Assembly: GCF_900113135.1 (NCBI RefSeq)
Contig: NZ_FOOH01000028.1
Coordinates: 1 to 52,249 of the forward strand
DNA length: 52,249 bases
Source: Salegentibacter agarivorans
GTDB taxonomy: Bacteria; Bacteroidota; Bacteroidia; Flavobacteriales; Flavobacteriaceae
Direction of reading: 5' to 3'
Part shown: piece after piece, positions 25,309 through 36,820 of the stretch
Position numbering within the stretch: position 1 is the first letter of the stretch
How the letters are laid out: every line of letters begins with the position of its first letter
The notes under the pieces: generated by a model
The model's database searches: none
The model's input: only the letters and a program-made list of their open reading frames with translations
What the model was told of the DNA's origin: nothing
Position numbers and translations under genes: made by a program

Positions 25309-25440
25309 TAAAAAAGAGGCTGATTAAAATTGATTTTCTCCACGTCACCCTGAACTTGTTTCAGGGTCTAACTCTTAAGAATTTAGATTCTGAAACAAAT
25401 TCAGAATGACGAGACGATCAAAAATTAATCAGCCTCTTTA
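25309..25440 (-). terminator. Terminator of aconitase with a repeat element in its loop
   Basis: Arms 25426-25439 and 25313-25326 (AAAGAGGCTGATTA) pair over 14 bp. The minus-strand transcript ends in a T-run. The roughly 99-nt loop contains the interspersed element 25333-25411. Confidence 0.65.
25333..25411. repeat. Interspersed palindromic element, copy B
   Basis: A 79-bp element, CGTCACCCTGAACTTG...CAGGGTCTAA followed by TTAGATTCTGAAACAAATTC...AGAATGACG. It has the same architecture as copies A and D. Confidence 0.85.
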
Positions 25441-25460
25441 TAAATATAATCCTAAACTAA

Positions 25461-27728
25461 TTAAGCGGCGTTTTGCTTCTTAATTAAGTTTAAAGCTGAA
25501 CCATGTTTATACCACTCAATTTGAGGTTGGTTATAAGTATGGTTTGTTTTAATAGTATCCTTACTACCATCAGCATGTACAATCTCTACAGTAATTTGCT
25601 TGTCTGGAGCAAAATCTTCAAGATCTATAAAGTTGAAAGTATCGTCTTCCTGGATAAGGTCATAATCGGCCTCATTGTCAAAAGTCAATCCTAACATACC
25701 TTGTTTCTTAAGATTGGTTTCGTGAATACGGGCAAAAGATTTTACCAATACCACTTTTACTCCCAGGTGGCGAGGCTCCATAGCCGCGTGCTCTCTAGAA
25801 GAACCTTCCCCATAATTGTGGTCTCCTACAACTACAGTTGGAACACCTTCTTTTTTATAAGTACGTTGTACTGCGGGAACACCGTCATACTCACCGGTAA
25901 GTTGACTTTTTACAAAGTTTGTCTTTTTATTGTAAGCATTAATAGCCCCAATAAGGCAATTGTTAGAAATATTATCTAAGTGACCTCTGTAACGTAACCA
26001 CGGTCCTGCCATAGAAATATGGTCGGTAGTACATTTACCAAAAGCTTTAATTAACAACTTAGCTCCCATAAGATTTTTACCATCCCAGGGCTCAAATGGA
26101 GTTAATAACTGTAGTCTTTCACTGTCTTCAGCTACTTTTACAACTACAGAGCTTCCATCTTCGTTTGGTGGCACATACCCATCTTCTTCAACATCAAACC
26201 CATCAGAAGGTAATTCAATTCCTGTTGGTTCGTCTAACATCACTTCTTCCCCATCTTCATTGATAAGCTTATCGCGAGTTGGATCAAAATCCAATCTACC
26301 TGAAATCGCTATTGCAGCAACCATCTCTGGAGAACCTACGAAGGCGTGGGTATTTGGGTTACCATCGGCACGTTTTGAAAAGTTTCGGTTAAAAGAATGC
26401 ACAATAGTGTTTTTCTCGTCCCCTTTTCTATCACTTCTATCCCACTGCCCAATACAAGGTCCACAGGCATTGGTGAAAATTGTAGCATCAAGATCTTCAA
26501 AGATCTTTAACAATCCATCACGTTCTGCAGTAAACCTAATTTGTTCAGATCCTGGATTAATACCAAAATCAGATTTTGCTTTTACTTTTTTATCTACCGC
26601 CTGTTTTGCGATAGAAGCTGCCCGGGTTAAATCTTCATAAGAAGAGTTGGTACAGGATCCTATTAATCCCCAGTCTACATTAATTGGCCAGTTGTTTTCT
26701 TTTGCTTTAGCACCCATTTCAGAAATAGGAGTTGCTAAATCTGGCGTAAATGGCCCGTTAAGGTGAGGCTTTAATTCTGATAGATTAATTTCAATTACCT
26801 CATCAAAATATTGTTCAGGATTTGCATAAACCTCATCATCTCCTGTTAAGTGTTCTTTAATCTCATTGGCGGCGTCTGCAACTTCAGCACGATCTGTAGC
26901 ACGTAGGTAACGGTCCATAGACTCATCGTACCCAAAAGTTGAAGTGGTGGCACCAACTTCAGCTCCCATATTACAAATAGTTCCTTTTCCGGTAGCCGAC
27001 ATAGAGCGGGCACCTTCGCCAAAATATTCAATAATTGCTCCCGTTCCCCCTTTTACAGTAAGAATCCCGGCAACTTTTAAAATTACATCTTTTGCAGCGG
27101 TCCATCCAGAAAGGCTTCCGGTTAGTTTAACGCCAATAAGTTTTGGAAATTTAAGCTCCCAGGCCATTCCGGCCATTACATCTACCGCATCGGCACCCCC
27201 AACACCAATGGCAACCATTCCAAGCCCACCGGCATTTACCGTGTGAGAATCGGTACCAATCATCATTCCTCCAGGGAATGCATAGTTTTCTAAAACAACC
27301 TGGTGAATAATACCTGCTCCCGGTTTCCAAAAACCAATTCCATATTTGTTAGAAACAGATTCAAGAAAATCAAAAACTTCACTACTTGATTTATTGGCAG
27401 CCTGCAAATCTATTGCAGCTCCCATTTTGGCCTGGATAAGGTGATCACAATGCACTGTAGTTGGAACTGCAACCTGTTTTTTCCCGGCTTGCATAAACTG
27501 CAATAAAGCCATTTGGGCCGTTGCATCCTGGCAGGCAATCCTGTCTGGCGCAAATTCTACATAGTCTTTTCCTCTTTGGTAAGCCTCTTTGGCTGCACCA
27601 TCCCATAAATGCGAATAAAGGATTTTTTCTGAAAGGGTTAAAGGTTTTCCAACCACCTCACGTGCAGTATTCACACGTTCGGCCATTTGGCTGTACACCT
27701 TCTTGATCATATCAATATCGTATGCCAT
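25461..27728 (-). CDS. Aconitate hydratase
   Basis: TCA-cycle enzyme that interconverts citrate and isocitrate through a [4Fe-4S] cluster. The 755-residue product has the mitochondrial-type aconitase length and start ([15 protein letters not shown]). Visible features are the first cluster Cys in [12 protein letters not shown], the pair in [35 protein letters not shown], and the C-terminal swivel domain with [19 protein letters not shown]. It appears to be a single-gene unit with a -7 box upstream and a terminator downstream. Confidence 0.96.
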   Translation of the reverse strand: MAYDIDMIKKVYSQMAERVNTAREVVGKPLTLSEKILYSHLWDGAAKEAYQRGKDYVEFAPDRIACQDATAQMALLQFMQAGKKQVAVPTTVHCDHLIQAKMGAAIDLQAANKSSSEVFDFLESVSNKYGIGFWKPGAGIIHQVVLENYAFPGGMMIGTDSHTVNAGGLGMVAIGVGGADAVDVMAGMAWELKFPKLIGVKLTGSLSGWTAAKDVILKVAGILTVKGGTGAIIEYFGEGARSMSATGKGTICNMGAEVGATTSTFGYDESMDRYLRATDRAEVADAANEIKEHLTGDDEVYANPEQYFDEVIEINLSELKPHLNGPFTPDLATPISEMGAKAKENNWPINVDWGLIGSCTNSSYEDLTRAASIAKQAVDKKVKAKSDFGINPGSEQIRFTAERDGLLKIFEDLDATIFTNACGPCIGQWDRSDRKGDEKNTIVHSFNRNFSKRADGNPNTHAFVGSPEMVAAIAISGRLDFDPTRDKLINEDGEEVMLDEPTGIELPSDGFDVEEDGYVPPNEDGSSVVVKVAEDSERLQLLTPFEPWDGKNLMGAKLLIKAFGKCTTDHISMAGPWLRYRGHLDNISNNCLIGAINAYNKKTNFVKSQLTGEYDGVPAVQRTYKKEGVPTVVVGDHNYGEGSSREHAAMEPRHLGVKVVLVKSFARIHETNLKKQGMLGLTFDNEADYDLIQEDDTFNFIDLEDFAPDKQITVEIVHADGSKDTIKTNHTYNQPQIEWYKHGSALNLIKKQNAA

Positions 27729-28140
27729 ATTATTATATATTTAGTTCTAAAAAAGTCTAGCAAATTTAAGGATTTCGAGTGGATTTTGAAAATAAGAAGT
27801 GATTATCAAAATTTAATGAAAATAATTTTACATTTCATAATTTATAATAACTTAAATTCAACTAAAGATAATATTGGGGATGAATATTATGAATTCCGCA
27901 AATTAATATAACCGAATTCTCAAAAATTCAATTACTCGTACTGAATAAATCAAAATTTAAACCCATTCTTGATAAGCAAATGCTGGTGAGACCTTACTTG
28001 AATTTCTTGAACCTGTTATTTTAAAGGTGGAATAAGTTTTTTTCTCAGAATTGAGAAAAAAGCCCCAAAAATAGAAAAGCCTTCCAGTACGAAAGTTATG
28101 CCCAATTATTTTCAAATAGAATTAAGCGAAATCCCAGCTC
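27729..28140. other. 412-bp intergenic region between aconitase and MoxR genes
   Basis: No convincing gene was found. It contains the aconitase -7 box near its left end (27761) and a perfect 10-bp palindrome TTTTTTCTCA-GAAT-TGAGAAAAAA (28038-28061) lying in the 3' flank of the MoxR gene. The palindrome has no T-run beyond the stem, so its role as terminator is doubtful. The rest is AT-rich without recognised structure. Confidence 0.6.
27761..27768 (-). promoter_or_regulatory. Aconitase -7 box
   Basis: TAAATTTG on the minus strand, 32 bp before the ATG. The -33 TTG is not seen. Confidence 0.5.
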
Positions 28141-29094
28141 TTAATAAAGGTCTCGAATTATTTTTTCTTCTGAAATTCCTTCGGCTTCAGCTTTGTAATT
28201 TTTAATAATTCTATGGCGTAAAATTCCAATAGCTACCGCCTGTACATCTTCAATATCGGGGGAGAATTTTCCATTCACCGCTGCGTGAGATTTAGCGGCA
28301 AGAATAAGATTTTGAGAGGCTCTTGGCCCTGCTCCCCAATCTAAATAGTTTTTTACAAATTGCAGGGCTTCAGGAGAACCTGGTCTGGTTTTTCCTACCA
28401 GTTTCACAGCATATTCCACCACATTATCGGCCACAGGAATTCTACGAATTAATTGCTGAATTTCCACGATTTCTTCCGCAGAAAATAACGCATTTATCTT
28501 TTGAGTTTTATCTGAAGTTGTGCTTTTCACCACGTCTACTTCTTCCTGAAAACTTGGGTATTCCAGAAGAATAGAAAACATAAACCGGTCTAACTGCGCT
28601 TCAGGTAAGGGATAGGTTCCCTCCTGCTCTATTGGGTTTTGAGTAGCTAGTACAAAATAAGGATTGGCCAACTTGTAATTATGCCCGGCAATGGTTACAG
28701 ATCTTTCCTGCATAGCTTCTAATAAAGCAGCCTGGGTTTTAGGCGGGGTTCTATTAATCTCGTCGGCAAGGACGATATTTGAAAAAACCGGACCTTTTAT
28801 GAATTTAAAGCTCCTGTTTTCGTCCAGGATCTCTGCGCCCAAAATATCGCTGGGCATAAGATCTGGGGTGAATTGTATTCTTTTAAAATCGAGGCCTAAA
28901 GCCTGGGAAATGGTATTTACCATTAAGGTTTTGGCTAAACCGGGAACCCCAACCAACAACGAATGCCCTCCTGAAAAAACCGAAAGCAGGATTTGGTCTA
29001 TAACCACATCCTGCCCTACTATTATTTTGGCAATTTCTTTCTTTAAATCCCGGTGTTTAACCACCAGTTTTTCTACTAGAGCAACGTCTGACAT
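28141..29094 (-). CDS. MoxR family AAA+ ATPase
   Basis: A 317-residue AAA+ chaperone-like ATPase. Walker A is GVPGLAKT (49-56), Walker B LADEINR (about 110), sensor 1 ATQNPIEQEGTYPLPEAQ and the arginine-bearing DRFMF. MoxR proteins assist maturation of VWA-domain and other complexes. Many Bacteroidota place it before DUF58/VWA (Bat) genes; here it is the last gene of the PPIase operon and no such partner follows. It starts 10 bp after the upstream PPIase gene. Confidence 0.93.
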   Translation of the reverse strand: MSDVALVEKLVVKHRDLKKEIAKIIVGQDVVIDQILLSVFSGGHSLLVGVPGLAKTLMVNTISQALGLDFKRIQFTPDLMPSDILGAEILDENRSFKFIKGPVFSNIVLADEINRTPPKTQAALLEAMQERSVTIAGHNYKLANPYFVLATQNPIEQEGTYPLPEAQLDRFMFSILLEYPSFQEEVDVVKSTTSDKTQKINALFSAEEIVEIQQLIRRIPVADNVVEYAVKLVGKTRPGSPEALQFVKNYLDWGAGPRASQNLILAAKSHAAVNGKFSPDIEDVQAVAIGILRHRIIKNYKAEAEGISEEKIIRDLY

Positions 29095-29104
29095 TGATAA
29101 AATG

Positions 29105-30550
29105 CTATTTTTTTAACCAGTTACTGCTATACTCACAGTCTTTAAACTTTCCGTTTACTTTTATATAGGTATCTCCTATTTTTTCCTGTTGCCACTCTTC
29201 TATAGCTTCTAACTGTTTATCTCTTAACGCAAGCTCTTTGATCTTTGTAAAATCTGTAGCGTAATTAGCTTCGTGCTCCGCTATTCTTTTATTTACTTTT
29301 ATAAGTTTAAAAAACGGGCGCCCGGTTCTATCCTGGTCGCGCATTCTTAAAGAAAGTTCACCTTCCTGCAAATCTCCTACCTCATCATACAATTTTGGGT
29401 CTATCTTAGAAAGTTCAAAACGAGTATCACCCGTTCTTGGGTTTATAAGTTTCCCACCATCTCCCCTGGTTTCTTCTTCATCAGAAAATTCACGGGCAGC
29501 TTCAGCAAAATCTAAAACCCCTTCGTCTACTCTTTTTCTAATGCTATCAATTTTTGCCTTGGCTTCTTCTACTGAAGCATTGGTAACATCTGGAATAAGT
29601 AGTATATGTCTTAGGTCTATGTTTTGTCCTCTAATTCTATCTACCTGGATAATATGAAAACCGAATTCGGTTTCAAAAGGTTCGCTCACTTCCCCTGCTT
29701 GAAGACTAAAAGCTACGTCTTTAAATTCTTTTACAAAATTATCTTTTCTTGAAAGAGAAATTCTACCCCCGTCCCTTGCACTTCCAGGGTCTTGAGAATA
29801 TAACACCGCTTTAGTGGCAAAGCTGGCGTCGTTATCTAAAACATCTGCCCTAAAGTCTTTTAAACGATCAATTACTTTTTGTTTTTCACTTTCAGGAATT
29901 TCCGGCTCTACAACAATTTGAGAAAGCTCTACTTCTTCTCCAAAAACCGGTAATTCGTCTTCGGGAATGCTTTCGTAATAAGCTCTTACTTCTTCAGGAG
30001 TAATTTCTACATTTTCCACAATTCTTTGCTGCATACGGTTTGCTAACTGTCGCTCTTTATTAAGCTCGAACAATTCGCTTCTAAATTCAGCTTCATTTTC
30101 TTTATTGTAGAATTCCAGGACTTTATCCATAGAACCTACCTGGCGTACCATTTCAGAAATTTGCTGATCTATATAACTATTAACCTCGGCATCCATTACA
30201 ATAATACTATCCTGGATGGCGTGGTGTGCATAAAGTTTGTTTTCCATAAGGGAACCGGCCAGTTGGCAATCGGTCACATCTGCAGTAGACATTCCCTGGC
30301 TTTGCATATCTTTGTACATCATATCTACATCGCTGTCAAGAATAATATAATCTCCAATTACAGCCGCAATTCCGTCTACTTTACGACGTTCTGAATTGTT
30401 AGTTTCGGCAACGGTATTTTGTGCGATCTCCTCTTCTGGTTGAATTGAGGTACTATCGGTTACAATCACATCTTGCGAATAACCGGTAAAACCCAGTAAA
30501 ACGGCCAAAAGAAAGCCCGTATTTTTAATTATAGATTTCAAATTGTTCAT
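29105..30550 (-). CDS. SurA-like periplasmic peptidyl-prolyl isomerase
   Basis: A 481-residue exported chaperone. The signal peptide is MNNLKSIIKNTGFLLAVLLG and cleavage is near GYSQ. An N-terminal SurA-like domain (DGIAAVIGDYIILDSDVD) is followed by two parvulin domains; their cores are SLQAGEVSEPFETEFGFHIIQV and FAEAAREFSDEEETRGDGG. It should help outer-membrane proteins fold. The ATG at 30550 lies 26 bp inside the preceding gene, which suggests coupled translation; an upstream in-frame start at 30562 adds only MQLK. Confidence 0.92.
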   Translation of the reverse strand: MNNLKSIIKNTGFLLAVLLGFTGYSQDVIVTDSTSIQPEEEIAQNTVAETNNSERRKVDGIAAVIGDYIILDSDVDMMYKDMQSQGMSTADVTDCQLAGSLMENKLYAHHAIQDSIIVMDAEVNSYIDQQISEMVRQVGSMDKVLEFYNKENEAEFRSELFELNKERQLANRMQQRIVENVEITPEEVRAYYESIPEDELPVFGEEVELSQIVVEPEIPESEKQKVIDRLKDFRADVLDNDASFATKAVLYSQDPGSARDGGRISLSRKDNFVKEFKDVAFSLQAGEVSEPFETEFGFHIIQVDRIRGQNIDLRHILLIPDVTNASVEEAKAKIDSIRKRVDEGVLDFAEAAREFSDEEETRGDGGKLINPRTGDTRFELSKIDPKLYDEVGDLQEGELSLRMRDQDRTGRPFFKLIKVNKRIAEHEANYATDFTKIKELALRDKQLEAIEEWQQEKIGDTYIKVNGKFKDCEYSSNWLKK

Positions 30551-31391
30551 TTTTAATTGCATCTTTTGTAATATCTTTTTCCAGTTCTTTTATTAAATTT
30601 CTTTTTCGCTTATTAAGCAAAATCTTTTCTATGGTAGGTTCTGCATACTCAAATGGAGCATCCTGCCCATGTTCCAACACATCATTTACGTAGATCAAAT
30701 ATACACCTAATGAATCTTCTACCTCAAAAAAATTAGATTTGTTTAATAGATTGTCCCTATTATTAGATGATAACGCGGGGATCTTATCGTAAACCGTTTT
30801 AATCTTTACCCAAACCGAATCGTTTAACGAGTAATTTTTAAACTGAAGCGATAATTTTTCAAGTTCTTCTTTATCCTCTTCATTAAAGCGTTTGAGATAA
30901 GTTTTTATTTCCTCTATATTAGTATTATTCTCTTCCAGGCTTACATACCTTAGTTTCAATAAATCTTCAGTAAGTTTAAAATTTCCTTTATTTTCTTCAA
31001 AATACACCTTTTTCTCGCTCTTGGTTAAACTACTATCTAATTGCCTGCCTACTACAGCATCTTTATATGCACTTGTATAAAGTTCATTTTTATAGTTTTC
31101 TATAAGGTCTCTAAACTCTTTTTGCTGACTTTCAGGAAGGTTTAATTGCGCCCGGTCTATAAGTAATTGCTGTGTTGCCCAACGTGTAATGTAATTAGAC
31201 ACAATAAGACTACTGTCTTCTGTAGACGTATTTTCGTTAATTAAAGCATTAATATCTTCTTCATACAAATAAGAATCGTTCACTCTTACTATCACTTTAC
31301 GCGCTTCATCTTTCTCAAAATAAGTACAACTTGCGAGCAAAAAAGCGGCAATTAAAGAAACTATAAAAAACGATGATATCTTCAAATTCAT
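30525..31391 (-). CDS. PpiC/SurA-related lipoprotein without an obvious parvulin domain
   Basis: A 288-residue lipoprotein: MNLKISSFFIVSLIAAFLLASC with lipobox LASC (Cys22). KVIVRVNDSYLYEEDINALI resembles the SurA N-terminal segment, and the helical body is Lys/Glu-rich, but I do not see the GxG/FGFHI core of a rotamase. It is probably a chaperone-like partner of the adjoining SurA protein. First gene of a three-gene operon (this gene, SurA-like, MoxR) with its own promoter at 31456. Confidence 0.8.
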   Translation of the reverse strand: MNLKISSFFIVSLIAAFLLASCTYFEKDEARKVIVRVNDSYLYEEDINALINENTSTEDSSLIVSNYITRWATQQLLIDRAQLNLPESQQKEFRDLIENYKNELYTSAYKDAVVGRQLDSSLTKSEKKVYFEENKGNFKLTEDLLKLRYVSLEENNTNIEEIKTYLKRFNEEDKEELEKLSLQFKNYSLNDSVWVKIKTVYDKIPALSSNNRDNLLNKSNFFEVEDSLGVYLIYVNDVLEHGQDAPFEYAEPTIEKILLNKRKRNLIKELEKDITKDAIKNEQFEIYN

Positions 31392-31455
31392 TAAGTTGAG
31401 ATAGCAATTTACATACCATTTTTAAAAGACTAACAGCCTGTAATTTGCGCGTAGG

Positions 31456-31485
31456 CAAAAATAAGAATTCCTATAGGTTCTACAA
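31456..31485 (-). promoter_or_regulatory. PPIase-MoxR operon promoter
   Basis: Minus strand TTG (31485-31483), 19 bp, TATTTTTG (31463-31456). The leader to the ATG is about 60 nt. Confidence 0.7.
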
Positions 31486-31598
31486 GCTTATGGCTAAACG
31501 ATTATAAGCTTCTTAAAATTATAATTTTAAAATGAAATAGGCTTGTTAAATTGAAAATGACTAAAATAATTTTGAAGCTGCAATAGTTTTAAGAGATT

Positions 31599-31632
31599 TT
31601 GTATGAATAATTAAAACCTGCTATTATATTTG
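31599..31632 (+). promoter_or_regulatory. OmpH/Skp gene promoter
   Basis: TTG (31599-31601), 23 bp, TATATTTG (31625-31632), 17 bp before the ATG. Confidence 0.65.
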
Positions 31633-31649
31633 CCAAAAACAATATTATT

Positions 31650-32186
31650 ATGACACGCAGCAGTTTATTAATTGCTTTTTTATGTTTTAGCGTTTTTGTT
31701 AGCGCACAAACAAAAGTAGGAACCATAGATACCGATTACATCCTTTCCCAAATGCCCGAAATGGAAGAGGTAAATGAAGGCTTACAGGCTTACGATAAGC
31801 AATTACAACAAGATTTCCAGGGAAGTGTGAAAAAATATGACACCCTGGTAAAGAGCTACCAGGCAAATGTAGAAACACTTGCCGATGAAGCCCGGCAACA
31901 AAGTGAATCTGAAATTATTGAATTGGAAAACCAAATCAAGCAATTTAGACAAAGAGCCCAGGTAATGATGCAAATGAGACGAAACGAACTTACCAATCCG
32001 CTTTACGAAAAAATTAATGTCGCTATGCGAGCAGTAATACAGGAAGAAGGTTTTACGCAAATTCTTCACGCCGGTGGAAACAGTCTTGCTTTTTCGGCTG
32101 AAGAATATGATATTACCGAAAAAGTAATGAATAAAATGGGAATTGAAATTCCTGAAACAACAGAAGAAGAAGAAGAAGAAGAATAG
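31650..32186 (+). CDS. OmpH/Skp family periplasmic chaperone
   Basis: A 178-residue exported protein. The signal MTRSSLLIAFLCFSVFVSAQ is cleaved after AQ. KVGTIDTDYILSQMPEM is the usual OmpH/Skp start, then a long charged coiled coil (about 40-120) forms the tentacle. The C-terminus is a run of seven Glu. Skp trimers hold unfolded outer-membrane proteins, so this fits the neighbouring SurA-type genes, from which it diverges. Confidence 0.9.
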   Translation: MTRSSLLIAFLCFSVFVSAQTKVGTIDTDYILSQMPEMEEVNEGLQAYDKQLQQDFQGSVKKYDTLVKSYQANVETLADEARQQSESEIIELENQIKQFRQRAQVMMQMRRNELTNPLYEKINVAMRAVIQEEGFTQILHAGGNSLAFSAEEYDITEKVMNKMGIEIPETTEEEEEEE

Positions 32187-32229
32187 AGTTTAGAGACTCT
32201 ATTTCATTTAATACTGGAATAAATAAGTA

Positions 32230-32262
32230 AGACCCCACAGGTTCATAAAACTTGTGGGGTCT
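32230..32262. terminator. Bidirectional terminator between ompH-like gene and guaB
   Basis: A 14-bp stem (32230-32243 with 32249-32262, one G-U) and 5-nt loop, followed by ATATTTTT on the plus strand. It sits between convergent genes. Confidence 0.8.
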
Positions 32263-32285
32263 ATATTTTTGAATAGCCGTCCAGT

Positions 32286-33827
<1,542 letters not shown>

Positions 33828-33852
33828 TTATCAGAAAATTAAATTATAAGAT

Positions 33853-34716
33853 TTAATGATAAGCGGTAAAGATTTTAGATGCTTCGTTATAGGCCGATTC
33901 AAAACTCGTCATTTTTATATTTGAATCTGCTTTTTTGGAATTGAAATAGGAAAGCATTTTTTCTGAAGGCATATTTCCTGTTAATTCGTCTTTGGCCATT
34001 GGGCAACCGCCAAATCCCTGGATCGCTCCGTCAAATCTTCTACAACCCGATTTGTATGCTGCATCAATTTTTTCGTGCCACTTTGTTGGGGTGGTATGGA
34101 GATGAGCTCCAAATTCAATTTCAGGATATTCTGGAATTAAATTTGAAAATAAATATTCAATTATATCAGGAGTAGAGCTCCCAATAGTATCAGATAAAGA
34201 AAGGATTTTCACTCCCATGGCCGACAATTTTTCTGTCCACTCCCCTACTATCTCCACATTCCATGGATCTCCATAAGGATTCCCAAAGCCCATAGAAAGA
34301 TAGGCTACTACTTCTTTGTTTGTTTTTTCAGCAATTTCCAGGATCTCACTTAAAATATCTACCGATTCGGCGATGGTTTTATGCGTATTACGCATCTGGA
34401 AATTTTCAGAAATAGAAAACGGATAGCCCAGATAATCAATTTCGTTGTGAACGGAAGCATTCTCTGCACCCCGGGTATTGGCAACAATAGCCAGTAATTT
34501 ACTTTTAGTGGTGCTCAAATCTAGTTTGGATAAAACCTCGGCAGAATCTGCCATTTGCGGGATTGCTTTAGGGGAAACAAAACTTCCAAAATCTATGGTA
34601 TCAAATCCGCAGCGCAATAAAGATTGAATATACTGTACCTTTTTTTCGGTAGGAATAAAGGTTTTAATTCCCTGCATTGCATCTCGTGGACACTCTATAA
34701 GCTTGATTTTATCCAT
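33853..34716 (-). CDS. Hydroxymethylglutaryl-CoA lyase
   Basis: Cleaves HMG-CoA to acetyl-CoA and acetoacetate, as in leucine breakdown. The 287-residue product has the DRE-TIM fold features: IECPRDAMQGIKTFIP with the catalytic Arg/Asp, FGAHLHTTPTKWHEKI for metal-binding His residues, and the family Cys in GFGGCPMAKDELTGN. The leucine dehydrogenase at 40710 could feed the same pathway, but the genes are far apart. The -7 box ends only about 5 bp before the ATG. Confidence 0.92.
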   Translation of the reverse strand: MDKIKLIECPRDAMQGIKTFIPTEKKVQYIQSLLRCGFDTIDFGSFVSPKAIPQMADSAEVLSKLDLSTTKSKLLAIVANTRGAENASVHNEIDYLGYPFSISENFQMRNTHKTIAESVDILSEILEIAEKTNKEVVAYLSMGFGNPYGDPWNVEIVGEWTEKLSAMGVKILSLSDTIGSSTPDIIEYLFSNLIPEYPEIEFGAHLHTTPTKWHEKIDAAYKSGCRRFDGAIQGFGGCPMAKDELTGNMPSEKMLSYFNSKKADSNIKMTSFESAYNEASKIFTAYH

Positions 34717-34721
34717 ACTTT

Positions 34722-34729
34722 CAAAGATA
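34722..34729 (-). promoter_or_regulatory. HMG-CoA lyase -7 box
   Basis: TATCTTTG on the minus strand ending 5 bp before the ATG, so transcription should begin at or next to the A of the start codon (leaderless mRNA likely). No -33 TTG is seen. Confidence 0.55.
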
Positions 34730-34817
34730 GTATTTTAAGGAATATCTAAAAACCTTTAGAAATTAATTCATTTTATTAAATTGAAAGTATAATAGCACCG
34801 CTCTAACTAAGTTTCTT

Positions 34818-35432
34818 TTAAACTAATATAAAAACTGCAATTCCTATAAAAACTACAATTTGCAACCATTTTAAAACCACCCCAGAATGTTTATGTAATT
34901 TAAGATAGGTAGATATTTTTCCCGCCAGCAAGGCTACGCTTCCAAAAATAAGAATGGTTAAAAGCATAAAAATGGCTCCCAGAATATAAAATTGGATCAC
35001 TGTATTTCCTCCGGGCTCCCAAAGAAAACCCGGAAAGAATGCGAGAAAAAAGATAGTAACTTTAGGGTTCAGCATATTCATTATAAAACCCTGTTTAAAA
35101 AGTGATAACAGGGATTTTTCTTTTATTCCTTCAGCCGAATAGGCAATTTCGGGATCACTTTTGTAAACCTGCCAGGCGAGATATAAAAGGTAAACAGCGC
35201 CGAACAGTTTAATAATAAAAAAGAGGCTTTCAGAACTTTTAATTATAGCTGAAACTCCAAAGGCCACAAGACTGGTATGAATAATAATCCCCGCAGCAAG
35301 CCCCAAAGCAGTTACAAGACCTTGTTTTTTTCCATTGGCCATTCCCTGTACCATTACATAAATAATATCGGGACCGGGAGAAATGGTAAGAATTGCCGAG
35401 GCAGTTAAAAACGGAATAAGTTGTTCTAACAA
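34818..35432 (-). CDS. LysE family amino-acid exporter
   Basis: A 204-residue membrane protein with the RhtB/LysE N-terminal signature LTISPGPDIIYVMVQGMANGKKQGLVTALG (about 16-45) and about six hydrophobic segments. The family exports amino acids such as lysine, homoserine or threonine; the substrate is not readable here. Third gene after pyrD and a small membrane protein, 3 nt from the latter. Confidence 0.9.
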   Translation of the reverse strand: MLEQLIPFLTASAILTISPGPDIIYVMVQGMANGKKQGLVTALGLAAGIIIHTSLVAFGVSAIIKSSESLFFIIKLFGAVYLLYLAWQVYKSDPEIAYSAEGIKEKSLLSLFKQGFIMNMLNPKVTIFFLAFFPGFLWEPGGNTVIQFYILGAIFMLLTILIFGSVALLAGKISTYLKLHKHSGVVLKWLQIVVFIGIAVFILV

Positions 35433-35435
35433 AAT

Positions 35436-35684
35436 TTATCTTCTTTCAGATTTTTTCCTAGTAAGCAAAAAATAAATCACGTAAAACCAGCTAAAAATTC
35501 CGTGTATAATCATTAATAAAACCGAACGGTTACGCTCCCATGAGGTGATGGCAGCTACAACGGTTCCTAAACTAATCCCATTCCTAATTACTGTATGGGT
35601 AACTTCAGAAGTAGTTTCAGAGAAGCTATAGGCATCAAGACTAATTATAACTATTAATAAAAAACTTAGGTGAAATTTCTTCAT
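35436..35684 (-). CDS. Small membrane protein, unknown function
   Basis: An 82-residue protein: a signal or first membrane segment (about 5-20), then a conserved-looking VVAAITSWERNRSVLLMIIHGIFSWFYVIYFLLTRKK with one or two membrane helices and a basic tail. The arrangement NRSVLLMIIHGIFSWFYVIYF is common among small flavobacterial membrane proteins that I cannot name. Its ATG directly abuts the pyrD stop codon, so it belongs to the operon. Confidence 0.8.
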   Translation of the reverse strand: MKKFHLSFLLIVIISLDAYSFSETTSEVTHTVIRNGISLGTVVAAITSWERNRSVLLMIIHGIFSWFYVIYFLLTRKKSERR

Positions 35685-36710
35685 TTATGACTTGTTTTTA
35701 GCTAAAATTGCCTGGTTAATCTTTTTTATTAATTCTGGGCCTTCATAAATAAACCCCGTATAAAGTTGTACTAAACTGGCACCGGCTTCAAGTTTTTCCA
35801 AAGCATCTTTTGCAGAATGAATTCCGCCTACACCAATTATAGGAAAAGCTTTATTGCTTTTTTCAGAAAGAAACCTAATCACTTCTGTAGCGCGATTTTT
35901 TAGGGGTTTTCCGCTTAGGCCGCCCATTTCGTTCTTGTTTTCTGACTGTAAATCATCTCGCGCAATGGTGGTATTTGTAGCAATAACCCCGGCAATTTTA
36001 GTTTCCTTAACTATGTCTATAATATCTAAAAGTTGCGCATCAGTAAGATCGGGTGCAATTTTTAGTAGAATTGGTTTCTGTTTTGGCTTTGTAGCGTTTA
36101 AGCTTTGCAGCGTATTTAGTAAATTAGTGAGTGGCTCTTTATCCTGTAATTCCCGTAAGTTTGGAGTATTGGGGGAACTCACATTTACCACAAAATAATT
36201 CACATAATTGTAGAGTGCTTCAAAACAAATCTTATAATCGTCTACGGCATTCTCGTTTGGCGTAATTTTATTTTTACCAATATTTCCGCCAATCAGCACG
36301 TTTTTATTTTTTTTTAGTCTTTCAACAGCGGCTTCTACACCATCGTTGTTAAAACCCATTCGGTTAATAATCGCGCCGTCTTCTTTTAATCTGAATAATC
36401 GCTTTTTTTCATTTCCGGGTTGCGGCTTTGGAGTCACGGTACCAATTTCAATAAAACCGAAGCCAAGATCTGATAATTCCTGAAATAGCTTTGCGTCTTT
36501 ATCAAAACCGGCAGCAAGCCCAACCGGATTTTTAAACTTTAAACCGAAAACTTCACGCTCTAACCTCGAATCTTCCACCCGAAAATTCTTCCGCACAAAA
36601 CTTTTAAAAGCAGCTGTTTTGCCGAATTTCTTTAGTGTTTTAAAGGTGAAGTGATGTACCCATTCCGGGTCAAAACGAAATAATAAAGGCCTAATCGAAG
36701 ATTTATACAT
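35685..36710 (-). CDS. pyrD: Dihydroorotate dehydrogenase (quinone), class 2
   Basis: Oxidises dihydroorotate in UMP synthesis, passing electrons to quinone at the membrane. The 341-residue product starts [27 protein letters not shown], the amphipathic N-terminus of class 2 enzymes. It has [36 protein letters not shown], the catalytic Ser in [12 protein letters not shown], and [26 protein letters not shown]. Start 36710 is used because a -7 box overlaps the upstream in-frame ATG at 36728. Operon: pyrD, small membrane gene, lysE-like gene. Confidence 0.96.
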   Translation of the reverse strand: MYKSSIRPLLFRFDPEWVHHFTFKTLKKFGKTAAFKSFVRKNFRVEDSRLEREVFGLKFKNPVGLAAGFDKDAKLFQELSDLGFGFIEIGTVTPKPQPGNEKKRLFRLKEDGAIINRMGFNNDGVEAAVERLKKNKNVLIGGNIGKNKITPNENAVDDYKICFEALYNYVNYFVVNVSSPNTPNLRELQDKEPLTNLLNTLQSLNATKPKQKPILLKIAPDLTDAQLLDIIDIVKETKIAGVIATNTTIARDDLQSENKNEMGGLSGKPLKNRATEVIRFLSEKSNKAFPIIGVGGIHSAKDALEKLEAGASLVQLYTGFIYEGPELIKKINQAILAKNKS

Positions 36711-36725
36711 GGCGGTTGGTTTGTG

Positions 36726-36733
36726 CAAAAATA
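36726..36733 (-). promoter_or_regulatory. pyrD -7 box
   Basis: TATTTTTG on the minus strand, 15 bp before the chosen ATG. It excludes the upstream start. Confidence 0.55.
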
Positions 36734-36773
36734 GCAGAAATCATAAAAAACCGGCAGTAAATCTTAAAAGGTT

Positions 36774-36803
36774 TTGAAGCTGAAACGTGAATGTTTAATT
36801 TTG
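36774..36803 (+). promoter_or_regulatory. pepT promoter
   Basis: TTG (36774-36776), 19 bp, TAATTTTG (36796-36803), 17 bp before the pepT ATG. Confidence 0.7.
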
Positions 36804-36820
36804 AATCAAACTACTAACCA

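Noticed and set aside
27687-27911. Open frame overlapping the 5' end of the aconitase gene
   Set aside because: It overlaps an essential gene on the other strand, has no promoter or recognisable sequence, and is compositionally like the flanking AT-rich DNA.
28038-28061. Perfect palindrome as MoxR terminator
   Set aside because: The stem is A/T-rich with no T-run beyond it in either direction, so it is mentioned only in the intergenic note.
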